Below are positions 44,984 to 52,488 of a DNA stretch of 64,000 bases, one piece after another. The notes below the pieces were generated by a model, which was not told where the DNA came from, ran no database searches, and worked only from the letters and a program-made list of their open reading frames with translations. The translations under genes and the position numbers were made by a program. Each line of letters starts with the position of its first letter. Position 1 is the first letter of the stretch. The DNA lies in the NCBI RefSeq assembly GCF_900106795.1, contig NZ_FNNS01000021.1, positions 1 to 64,000 on the forward strand. The letters run 5' to 3'. This stretch comes from Aequorivita viscosa. Its GTDB lineage: Bacteria > Bacteroidota > Bacteroidia > Flavobacteriales > Flavobacteriaceae.

Positions 44984-45730
44984 GTGAAAGCCAGCATTCA
45001 ATACAACGGAAAAACCATAGAAGTCGATTTTTCCAAACCTTTAGACATTTCGATTCCGCTACAAGCATCTGAACAAAATCCGTTGGCTTGGTATCAAGAG
45101 AAACCCGTTGTAAAACCGGTTACTATGGGCGATTGGATAGGGAAAGTTTCTGAGGGAGGTTCTGTAAATTTCAATAATGTGTTTTTCAATCCGCATGCGC
45201 ACGGCACGCATACCGAATGTTTTGGCCATATTTCGAAAGAATTTCATTCGGTGAATAACGCTCTAAAAACCTTTTTCTTTTTAGCTGAAGTAATTACTGT
45301 TCAACCTAAAAAAATAGGTGAAGACGAAATTATTTCCAAAGAAAGCATCTCAATAGCTTTAAATGGAACTACGCCCGAAGCCATCGTAGTTAAAACGTTG
45401 CCGAACGATACTTCCAAAAAATCAAAACGTTGGTCTAATACTAATTGGCCCTATCTTGATGAAAAGGCAGCTCTTTTTTTAAGGGAAATTGGAGTGAAGC
45501 ACCTCTTAATCGACCTGCCATCTGTTGATAAGGAAATGGATGAAGGCAAACTTTTGGCACACAAGGCTTTTTGGAATTATCCTGAGAATCCTCGGCATAA
45601 TTGCACTATTACCGAAATGATTTATGTACCCAATTCGATTGCCGATGGAAGTTATTTGCTAAACCTTCAAATGGCGTCATTTGAAAATGATGCATCTCCG
45701 AGTAAACCGGTTTTGTATAAAGTTTGTTAG
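44984..45730 (+). CDS. Cyclase family metal-dependent hydrolase (kynurenine formamidase-like)
   Basis: A 248-residue protein of the cyclase/arylformamidase superfamily. The metal-binding motif is HAHGTHTE (H71, H73, H76, E78). Other blocks are LLIDLPSVDKEMDEGKL near 178 and NCTITEMIYVPNSIADG near 208. The start is a GTG at 44984. Family members hydrolyse N-formylkynurenine, isatin or related amides. A decayed copy of the last third lies 650 bp downstream at 46171-46380. It may be co-transcribed with the DUF4260 gene. Confidence 0.88.
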   Translation: MKASIQYNGKTIEVDFSKPLDISIPLQASEQNPLAWYQEKPVVKPVTMGDWIGKVSEGGSVNFNNVFFNPHAHGTHTECFGHISKEFHSVNNALKTFFFLAEVITVQPKKIGEDEIISKESISIALNGTTPEAIVVKTLPNDTSKKSKRWSNTNWPYLDEKAALFLREIGVKHLLIDLPSVDKEMDEGKLLAHKAFWNYPENPRHNCTITEMIYVPNSIADGSYLLNLQMASFENDASPSKPVLYKVC

Positions 45731-45812
45731 ACTCCAAAGGATTTAAAAACCTTTTAGGTATAGAAAGATAAGAACGTATTAAAAATCATTACGGCTCAAA
45801 TTTATTAAATCA

Positions 45813-46163
45813 ATGAAAAGCATTTTAAAACTTGAGGAATTAGCCCAGTTCATTTTGGGAATTGTCCTTTTCGCCCAACTAGACTATGCTTGGTGGTGGT
45901 TCCCGGCGCTTATCTTTCTTCCCGATATTGGAATGCTGGGATATGTTTTCAATACTAAAACAGGAGCATTTGTCTACAATCTTTTTCACAGTAAAACTAT
46001 CGGCATTGCATTTATTCTTATCGGAATGTTCTATTTGGGTGATATATTTACCTTGATAGGAGTGATTCTGTTTTCACATTCCGCTTTGGATAGGATTTTT
46101 GGGTATGGTTTAAAATATTCCGATGACTTTAAGAATACGCATTTAGGGAGGATTGGAGAATAG
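45813..46163 (+). CDS. DUF4260 membrane protein
   Basis: A 116-residue protein with about four membrane helices. It begins MKSILKLEELAQFILGIVLFAQL and contains WWFPALIFLPDIGMLGYVFN and HSALDRIFGYGLKY, which fit DUF4260. Function unknown. It stands between the intact cyclase gene and its decayed copy. Confidence 0.8.
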   Translation: MKSILKLEELAQFILGIVLFAQLDYAWWWFPALIFLPDIGMLGYVFNTKTGAFVYNLFHSKTIGIAFILIGMFYLGDIFTLIGVILFSHSALDRIFGYGLKYSDDFKNTHLGRIGE

Positions 46164-46170
46164 CGTTTTA

Positions 46171-46380
46171 TTAGTTGACAAAGAAGTTGATGAGGGCAAA
46201 CTTTTAGCGCATCGAGCCTTTTGGAATTATCCCGAGAATCCTCGTCACAATTGCACTATTACCGAAATGATTTATGTACCCAATTCGATTGCCGATGGAG
46301 GTTATTTGCTAAATCTTCAAATGGCGTCATTTTAGAATGATGCTTCGCCAAGTAAACCGGTTTTGCATAAAGTGCTTTAG
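46171..46380 (+). pseudogene. Decayed duplicate of the cyclase 3' end
   Basis: This stretch matches the last 70 codons of the cyclase gene (45523-45730) at roughly 85-90% by eye. The translated run VDKEVDEGKLLAHRAFWNYP and NCTITEMIYVPNSIADGGYL is nearly identical. A premature TAG at 46333-46335 replaces a GAA, and after it the reading frame still matches (NDASPSKPVLHKVL) up to a stop at 46378-46380. No 5' part is present. The similarity continues into the palindrome that follows the stop. An ATG at 46153 just before it gives a short frame but should not be called a gene. Confidence 0.9.
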
Positions 46381-46381
46381 A

Positions 46382-46407
46382 CCCCAAAGGTTTTTAAAAC
46401 CTTTGGG
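46382..46407 (+). terminator. Palindrome after the cyclase remnant
   Basis: ACCCCAAAGGTTTT (46382-46395) and AAAACCTTTGGGAT form a near-perfect stem. It corresponds to the palindrome after the intact cyclase gene at about 45733-45756. Confidence 0.6.
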
Positions 46408-46418
46408 ATCTATGGGAA

Positions 46419-47558
46419 TCAATCTGTTTTATAATGAAGTTCCTTTTTCAAGTCACTCACTCTTTGCTTTACGAGGTTTCGCATGATACCTGTTTCACCA
46501 AATTGTTTTAGATAATTCTCATAATAATCCAAAACCGTGTTTTTGTCTTTAAAATAATTGTCGGCTGCAACGGCCAAATAATATAACGCCCTTTCATTAT
46601 TTGGATTATTTACCAATGATTTTCGAAGCGCGGCCATCTCATTTTTGTAATCTCCTTCTCGCTTATAAACGGTCGCCAATTCCATATATTCATTAGATAA
46701 AGGAGTTTCTAATAACCCTATAGCAATATTGAAATGTTGCTTCGCCTTTTCATATTCTTTCATTGCTTTGTAAAGAAATGCAACTTCGTGATGCCATTTT
46801 GGGTTCTGGTTGTCATATTTCTGAAGTAGAATTTGGTATTGCTCCAAAGCTTTTTCAAACTGCATAGTTTTGGTGTAAGCATCGGCAAGATTTTCGTGTA
46901 ATGAAATATAGCTTTCCCCTTTCGAAATCAATAAGTTAAAAGTGCCGATTGCCTCGTGAAATTCTTGAGAATAAAACTCTTTCAACGCACGTAAGGTTAG
47001 AAATCTCGAACTATTTTTATCCAAAGTCAATCCATTTTCAATATAAGGAGCGGCCGCATCAAACTTTCGATTTTCGATATAATTTCTTGCAATTTTATAG
47101 CTTGCATTGATATTTCCTTCATCCATCGAATAAACTTGTAGAAATAAATCAATTGCTGTCGAATCCTTTTGAAACTCTTTCACGAGGCCTCTTTCATATA
47201 CAAAATTAGGATTGTTTGGAAAACGGAATTGTAGGTTTTGAAGAATACTATCGGCTTGTTTATAATGTGAAACCCTAACCAATAATTTGACGTATTCAAA
47301 TTGGGTTTTAGGATTGGCGCTGCTTTCTGAAAGCGCTCTCTCAAAATATCGCTGTGCTTCGGTGTTGCGTCCTAAAGCTTCATAACTTTTCGCAGCTTCC
47401 CGAAAACGGTTTGCTTCCAGGTAGTATGGAATTGCTTTGTTGTACTCCCCTATTTCAAACAGACTGTCTCCTTTTTTAGTAACAGTCAAAGCCGAAACGG
47501 ATTGGGCTTCGGCTGTAAAAGAAAATAACACAAGTGAAACAATTAGAGCGTATTTCAT
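46419..47558 (-). CDS. Secreted TPR protein
   Basis: A 379-residue exported protein with a signal peptide (about 1-18, TAEAQ). The rest is a solenoid of about eight or nine tetratricopeptide units, for example GEYNKAIPYYLEANRFREAAK, EKALEQYQILLQKY and YEKAKQHFNIAIGLL. TPR proteins act as scaffolds; the partner is unknown. It starts 66 bp beyond the M56 gene end, with a strong terminator between, so it is a separate unit. Confidence 0.88.
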   Translation of the reverse strand: MKYALIVSLVLFSFTAEAQSVSALTVTKKGDSLFEIGEYNKAIPYYLEANRFREAAKSYEALGRNTEAQRYFERALSESSANPKTQFEYVKLLVRVSHYKQADSILQNLQFRFPNNPNFVYERGLVKEFQKDSTAIDLFLQVYSMDEGNINASYKIARNYIENRKFDAAAPYIENGLTLDKNSSRFLTLRALKEFYSQEFHEAIGTFNLLISKGESYISLHENLADAYTKTMQFEKALEQYQILLQKYDNQNPKWHHEVAFLYKAMKEYEKAKQHFNIAIGLLETPLSNEYMELATVYKREGDYKNEMAALRKSLVNNPNNERALYYLAVAADNYFKDKNTVLDYYENYLKQFGETGIMRNLVKQRVSDLKKELHYKTD

Positions 47559-47576
47559 TGGCTAAGTAGTTTGATT

Positions 47577-47609
47577 AAACCTAACAGGTCTTCGAGACCT
47601 GTTAGGTTT
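47577..47609 (-). terminator. Terminator downstream of the M56/TonB gene
   Basis: Perfect 14-bp arms AAACCTAACAGGTC (47577-47590) and GACCTGTTAGGTTT (47596-47609) with a 5-base loop. Confidence 0.75.
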
Positions 47610-47624
47610 ATGAAAGTTGTAAAT

Positions 47625-48980
47625 TTATTCCACAATATTAAAAACAATCGGCAAAGAGTACAAAACGCCAACTTTTTCACCTTTTTGCTCACCCGGCTTC
47701 ATTTGTGGCAGTAAATTTACTACGCGCATAGCTTCCGTCTCTAATTCTGGATGTTTTGCTCGAGCTCGAACATCAGTAACATTTCCAGTTTTATCAATTT
47801 TAAATTGAACAGCAATCCGCTGTCTTCCTGAAAGATTCAAATCATTGGCAATACTCGTATTGAAATTCGAATTTATTGATTCTGCTATTTTGGAAGACAT
47901 ACATTTTCTCATAGTTTCATTATCGCCAGAACAACCTGGGTAAGTTGGCACTTGGTCGATAACGGAATAAGGAACGTCTGTAACTGGATCTCCTCCCATT
48001 ATGGTATCAATTTGTACAGTAATATTTTCTTTCTCTTGATTTATTCTATATTCTTCAATTTTGGCTTCCTCCTGCTCTTTGATTTTGTTCAATATTTCCG
48101 CTTCCGATTGTTGATCGGTATCAACTTTTGGATTGTCACTACAAGCTGTGTAAAACAACATGCTAAAGATTATCGGCAACAGTAGTAAATACTTTACCTG
48201 TGCTCCTTTTTGTGATTTAGATTTTTGTAACATAATGATTCGTTTTTTGATTAGTGACTGCTTAAAAAATGTATTGACAAATGAAATTTGCTCGGTTTGA
48301 AACACTTCGGAAAGAAGGTTTTGATAGTATTGTTTTTTGTCTTTATCACGTGTTATTTCAGAATCGGCTATGTACTCGTGAAGCGTGGCGATTCTATTTT
48401 GGAACATATAAACCAATGGATTAAACCAAAATACAATGCGAAGTAGTTCAAAATACAGCAAATCCAGAGAGTGTTTTTGCTGAATGTGAACTTTTTCGTG
48501 CGCAATGATGCTGGCTTTGTTTTCTTGGGAAATGTCCTTGCCTAAATATATTGTGTTGAAAAGTGAAAAAACAAGATCGGTTTCGGGAAGAAGTATCAAC
48601 GAAGTTCCTTTTATATTCTCCCTTGTTCCTGAAACTCTCAGTTTAAATATTTTCAAAAGTTTAAGGCTGAAAATAAATGAGGTGGCTAAAATTCCTATAA
48701 TCCAAAGACTATTTAATGTCGATAACCAAAATGTTGCGTCACTCCCGGCTTCCAAAGCAGTGTTTCCAAGAATTACGGCTGGTAATTGAATAACGTATTC
48801 CTGTGGAATATTCTGCTGAAGAAAATCCAAACTTACATAGGGTAAAACGATACTCAAGATTGGGGTGAGTAATAGATACACTCTATTCAAATTGAAAAAA
48901 GTTTCCTTCTTTAAAAAGAGATCATAAACTGCGAGGAACAGCAGTTGAAAAACGAGTATTTGTAGAATAGTATGTATCAT
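47625..48980 (-). CDS. BlaR1-like M56 metallopeptidase with TonB-like C-terminus
   Basis: A 451-residue membrane protein. The N-terminal half has TM helices at about 3-20, 32-52 and 86-110, and the zinc peptidase motif HEKVH at 161-165 in the BlaR1/M56 domain. After another TM (about 265-283) comes a charged linker, then a TonB-C-like domain (about 345-451) with VPTYPGC, a second Cys in RKCM, and FKIDKTGNVTDVRARA. Such fusions sit beside BlaI in many Bacteroidota. It probably senses a signal and cleaves BlaI. Its start overlaps the blaI stop by 4 bases (ATGA), so the two are coupled. Confidence 0.93.
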   Translation of the reverse strand: MIHTILQILVFQLLFLAVYDLFLKKETFFNLNRVYLLLTPILSIVLPYVSLDFLQQNIPQEYVIQLPAVILGNTALEAGSDATFWLSTLNSLWIIGILATSFIFSLKLLKIFKLRVSGTRENIKGTSLILLPETDLVFSLFNTIYLGKDISQENKASIIAHEKVHIQQKHSLDLLYFELLRIVFWFNPLVYMFQNRIATLHEYIADSEITRDKDKKQYYQNLLSEVFQTEQISFVNTFFKQSLIKKRIIMLQKSKSQKGAQVKYLLLLPIIFSMLFYTACSDNPKVDTDQQSEAEILNKIKEQEEAKIEEYRINQEKENITVQIDTIMGGDPVTDVPYSVIDQVPTYPGCSGDNETMRKCMSSKIAESINSNFNTSIANDLNLSGRQRIAVQFKIDKTGNVTDVRARAKHPELETEAMRVVNLLPQMKPGEQKGEKVGVLYSLPIVFNIVE

Positions 48981-49357
48981 TTTTCAGGATTTTCAGAATT
49001 AATTTCTTTCATAATAGCTTCCATTTCCTGAATACTGACATCGTTTTTCTTCATAAAAAACGAAACCATACTTTTAAAAGAACCTTGGAAATAACCGTCC
49101 ATCAACTTGTTCAAAGACTGATTGCTGTACTCCGATTTTTTCACCTTCGGAAAATAAACATGTCCTCTCCCTTCTTTTCTATAATCGACAAAATCCTTGT
49201 TTTCCAAAATTCGAACAATAGTAGAAACTGTGTTATAGGCAGGTTTGGGCTCTGACAATTTTTCAATTATGGAAGCGACATTGGCTTCTCCCAAATCCCA
49301 CAGAATTTGCATTATGTCTTCTTCGGCCTTAGTGAGTTGTTTGATTTTTTTTGACAT
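48977..49357 (-). CDS. BlaI/MecI family repressor
   Basis: A 126-residue winged-helix repressor: LTKAEEDIMQILWDLGEANVASII, then PAYNTVSTIVRILENKDFVDYRKEGRGHVYFP, and a C-terminal dimer region. In this family the linked M56 protease cleaves the repressor to induce the operon. Two tandem operator-like repeats (49393-49426) lie next to the -7 box (49386-49393), so the operon is almost certainly self-repressed. The beta-lactamase-type target genes are not in the window. Confidence 0.93.
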   Translation of the reverse strand: MSKKIKQLTKAEEDIMQILWDLGEANVASIIEKLSEPKPAYNTVSTIVRILENKDFVDYRKEGRGHVYFPKVKKSEYSNQSLNKLMDGYFQGSFKSMVSFFMKKNDVSIQEMEAIMKEINSENPEK

Positions 49358-49385
49358 GAGATGTTAGATGTTAAATGCTAGACAA

Positions 49386-49426
49386 CAAATGTAACTAAGT
49401 TTTTAGTTTAAACTAGTTTTTTAGTT
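49386..49426 (-). promoter_or_regulatory. BlaI operon promoter with two tandem operators
   Basis: The -7 box is TACATTTG (minus strand of 49386-49393). Immediately upstream lie two 16-bp inverted repeats of the same form, AACTA-N6-TAGTT: AACTAAGTTTTTAGTT (49393-49408) and AACTAGTTTTTTAGTT (49411-49426), spaced by 2 bp. Binding there would block the polymerase. Confidence 0.8.
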
Positions 49427-49450
49427 GTTAAAATTTATTTGACAAAAAAA

Positions 49451-49482
49451 GGTTCCAAAGATTTTCCGAAATCTTTGGAACC
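49451..49482 (-). terminator. Terminator of the nitroreductase gene
   Basis: Perfect 14-bp arms GGTTCCAAAGATTT and AAATCTTTGGAACC with a TCCG loop, followed on the minus strand by TTTTTTT. Confidence 0.9.
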
Positions 49483-49510
49483 TGGATAGTATGTTGTGAT
49501 TTAAATTAGT

Positions 49511-50065
49511 TTAGATCCAAACTGTTTTTTCTGCTATTCCAGATTTTCGGTGTCCTTCTGGTAGAGCATCATCATATTTCCCTAGATAGAACAGGCCGAT
49601 ACAGCTTTCGCCCGCTTCCATTTCAACAAGATGGTGGAAATGCTTGATAACGCCAGGTGAAGCCCAATAGGATCCGATTTTCATTTCGGAAGCAGTGAGC
49701 CACATATTTTGAACAGCCATAGCCGTTGCGGCAATTTCCTCCCATTCTGGAATACTTTCCTTTGGGTCTCGCTGATAACATATAGCAATTACACAACCCG
49801 CTTTTACGGGATTATTTTTAAATTTTTCATACGTAAATTCAGAAAATTTTTCTGTGGTTTCTTTGTAGGTTTCTGCCATAAATTCAGCCAACTTCACTTG
49901 AGATTCGCCGTAAAAAACCTTAAATCGCCATGGCTCTGTGCGTTTATGGGTAGGCGCCCAATTCGCAGATTCTAAGATGCTTAACACCTCTTCTTTTGTG
50001 ATGGCTTCATCATTATATTGCGCTGGGAATACCGAACGACGGTCTTGGATAATGTCTTTAATCAT
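49511..50065 (-). CDS. Nitroreductase family oxidoreductase
   Basis: A 184-residue FMN-dependent nitroreductase-fold protein. It begins MIKDIIQDRRSVFPAQYN with the RRS flavin phosphate motif, and has NWAPTHKRTEPWRFKV, MAVQNMWLTASEMKIGSYW and GLFYLGKYDD. Members reduce nitro compounds, quinones or enones using NAD(P)H. The physiological substrate is not known. Single gene with a strong terminator. Confidence 0.92.
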   Translation of the reverse strand: MIKDIIQDRRSVFPAQYNDEAITKEEVLSILESANWAPTHKRTEPWRFKVFYGESQVKLAEFMAETYKETTEKFSEFTYEKFKNNPVKAGCVIAICYQRDPKESIPEWEEIAATAMAVQNMWLTASEMKIGSYWASPGVIKHFHHLVEMEAGESCIGLFYLGKYDDALPEGHRKSGIAEKTVWI

Positions 50066-50184
50066 AGTGTATTTTTTGACGCGTGAAGATACTAAAACTT
50101 AGTCTGCTTTAAAAGCAATCTATTGTTCGTCCCATTTCAGAAAATCATTCTCTGTTAGCGGTCTTAGAATACGTATAAAATAAA

Positions 50185-51120
50185 TTACCGAATGGCCCCT
50201 TCTGGGAATTGCACCTTATTTGGAGCTGCATTTAATAATGGTAAAACGCCTTTTAAAATACGGTTACGTCGTCCTGTGGTATCTGTAGGTTGAACAGGAT
50301 ATGAAATAACTGCTTCCATCCACGCGTAAGAATTATTTCTAAAATATACTGCTGGTTTCCACTTCTCTTGTTTCAGTTTTGAAAGATTTGGATAACGATC
50401 TAAAAAATCCTTTGTAGCAACTTCTAACAAACATTCTTCTACAAATTGCAGGTCACTTGTAAAGGCAACTTGAATGGCAGTTTCATTCCAAATAAATGGA
50501 GTTTCAGGTCCTGAATAATTAATAATTTCTTCTCTTAAAATTAAACTATTAGGAAATCGAACCACTCTACCGCTTCTTCGGTCGTTGACTAAATAATCTC
50601 CACTACATTCCAGTATCGAAGTATCTAAATAGCTTATTTCAACCACATCACCCCGAAATCCTTTAATTTGAATACGATCGCCAACTAGATATGAACGACG
50701 AAAAACCAAATAAACCCACGCAATAAATGAAGTTATAGGCGCTTGTAGCGCAAAACCTAAAACTAAAGACAGTAAACCGAATGTGGCGGCCGCAGCAAGT
50801 AGATTCTGAAACAGAAAAGAAGCAACTACGATAAGGCTAAAAACAATGGCAAGAAATCGGGTAATGCGCAATAAATTATAACGATCTCCCTCGTTATGCG
50901 TTTGAGCGATAATTATTCTTGCAACGATTTTGCTTGACAGAAAAATCATTGTTATAATAAACAAACTAAGACTTAATTTCTGAAGTAAAGGAGTGTACTT
51001 ATACCCGAGCCAAGAGTTAAAAACGTCTAGATTCACCAAATAATATATGGCGACCAACAATGCGGCAACTATTCCATAAATAGTAATCCAATAACCTGTT
51101 TTTTGATCTTTCATAAACAT
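50185..51120 (-). CDS. MscS-family mechanosensitive channel
   Basis: A 311-residue membrane protein with TM helices at about 10-29, 47-64 and 85-110, then the MscS pore and beta domain: AAAATFGLLSLVLGFALQAP near residue 109, SFIAWVYLVFRRSYLVGDRIQIKGFRGDVVEI and RFPNSLILREEIINYS. It releases solutes on osmotic downshift or conducts ions. ATG 51120 is taken; ATG 51114 is also possible. Confidence 0.92.
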   Translation of the reverse strand: MFMKDQKTGYWITIYGIVAALLVAIYYLVNLDVFNSWLGYKYTPLLQKLSLSLFIITMIFLSSKIVARIIIAQTHNEGDRYNLLRITRFLAIVFSLIVVASFLFQNLLAAAATFGLLSLVLGFALQAPITSFIAWVYLVFRRSYLVGDRIQIKGFRGDVVEISYLDTSILECSGDYLVNDRRSGRVVRFPNSLILREEIINYSGPETPFIWNETAIQVAFTSDLQFVEECLLEVATKDFLDRYPNLSKLKQEKWKPAVYFRNNSYAWMEAVISYPVQPTDTTGRRNRILKGVLPLLNAAPNKVQFPEGAIR

Positions 51121-51311
51121 TCGATTCTACGTTAAGTTGCAAATTAATACTTCTGTTTGAAATAACAGCTTCATACAATTTAAGAATATACCTTGTTACA
51201 ATCTATTTTTCTATGTGTTTATCTGAAAAATTATTCTGCAAACAAATTAATTGCAACCTGAAGTATTGCTTTAAAAATTGAAAAATGCTAAGTAAGAGAT
51301 AACTTTTCAGC

Positions 51312-52322
51312 CTAAAGTTCCCAACCTAGCGTTGTCCTTATAACGTAATCATCATACGAGGCGCCTTCAACTGGCTTATTATCGTAATTATAATTAAAGC
51401 CTAATTTCACAAAAAGATCCAGCGGCAAATCATATTTTAAATCAATTTTAAAGTCGGTTCGAATCCTGTTTTTTTCGGTCAAGCTCGGATATGTGGTAAC
51501 GCCAGACACTAGGCTAAAATCGTTAAAGTCGAATAAATTAATCTCTAGTGCCAAATACGCTTCTCCACTATTTCGGTTTTCATCGACTGTATCTTCATAC
51601 GCTTCACTATTCCAAGCAATACCCAAAGCTCCCGCTAAAAACATTTGGTTACTATGAATAAAATATCTTCCAAAACCAAGCTTATTCGTCATTCTAAGTT
51701 TTAACTTTTGTTCACTATTAGAAAGATATTCAGATTGGACGGTTAAAAAATTATCGCCTTTCAAGAAGTAGTTAAATGATAATTCCCCGTACGTTCGCTG
51801 AATTTCTTCAACATCATCTTGATTGCTTCTAACGGAATTAAATGTGGTGCCAATGCTGTAATAATCTGAAGTATACCCTAATGATCCTCCTAAATTCAGT
51901 TGACTCAAATTACTTGCTTTCGTAAAGTTATACCCAAAAGATACTGAAGCATTTAAACGAGAAACAAATTCGTCTTTAACTGGTTTTATAAACACAATCT
52001 CACTTAAATAAACAGGGGTGTTATTATTGAACGAAAGGCTACTCGAATCGCTGTTTGCACTTAAGCCTTTGGTTTTGGTTCTTTCGCCATTTGTAGTTGT
52101 AATCAAAAAACTTTCATCACTCTTTATGGATTTAACCTTTTTCCATTTCACCTTTAAATCACTACTACTATAAGGTGTTTTGATGGTTATTACGCCACGA
52201 TCCATTTTTTTAATTTCCCCAATAATCCTATCGCCGTTTGCTAAAACTAAAGTATCGTTCTGAGAAAAAAGAGCACTTGAAAATAGCAATAAAAGACAGA
52301 GAAATATAAGTTTTAAATTCAT
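51312..52322 (-). CDS. DUF481 outer membrane protein
   Basis: A 336-residue exported protein with a signal peptide (1-20). Residues about 25-110 form a small domain with LANGDRIIGEIKKMDRGVI and LKVKWKKVKSI, and the rest is a beta-barrel of DUF481 type (FVSRLNASVSFGYNFTKASN, TYGELSFNYFLKGDNFLTVQ, final strand VIRTTLGWEL). Function unknown, often annotated as salt-inducible outer membrane protein. Confidence 0.85.
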   Translation of the reverse strand: MNLKLIFLCLLLLFSSALFSQNDTLVLANGDRIIGEIKKMDRGVITIKTPYSSSDLKVKWKKVKSIKSDESFLITTTNGERTKTKGLSANSDSSSLSFNNNTPVYLSEIVFIKPVKDEFVSRLNASVSFGYNFTKASNLSQLNLGGSLGYTSDYYSIGTTFNSVRSNQDDVEEIQRTYGELSFNYFLKGDNFLTVQSEYLSNSEQKLKLRMTNKLGFGRYFIHSNQMFLAGALGIAWNSEAYEDTVDENRNSGEAYLALEINLFDFNDFSLVSGVTTYPSLTEKNRIRTDFKIDLKYDLPLDLFVKLGFNYNYDNKPVEGASYDDYVIRTTLGWEL

Positions 52323-52488
52323 TTTAAAGCAGTTTTATAGACATTTTAATTCTTCAGCAAAAAAACACATAAATCCTCAAATCTCCTTCGTTAACCAATT
52401 GTTTCTTTGAAATGGGTATTTAACCCTTCGAATTTTTCAAGTAATCCTAATTAACGTAAATTGCGGCGTATCTAAAAATTTTAAAATT

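Noticed and set aside
46153-46335. A 60-codon plus-strand gene
   Set aside because: It is the 5' side of the cyclase remnant with a premature stop, starting inside the DUF4260 gene end.
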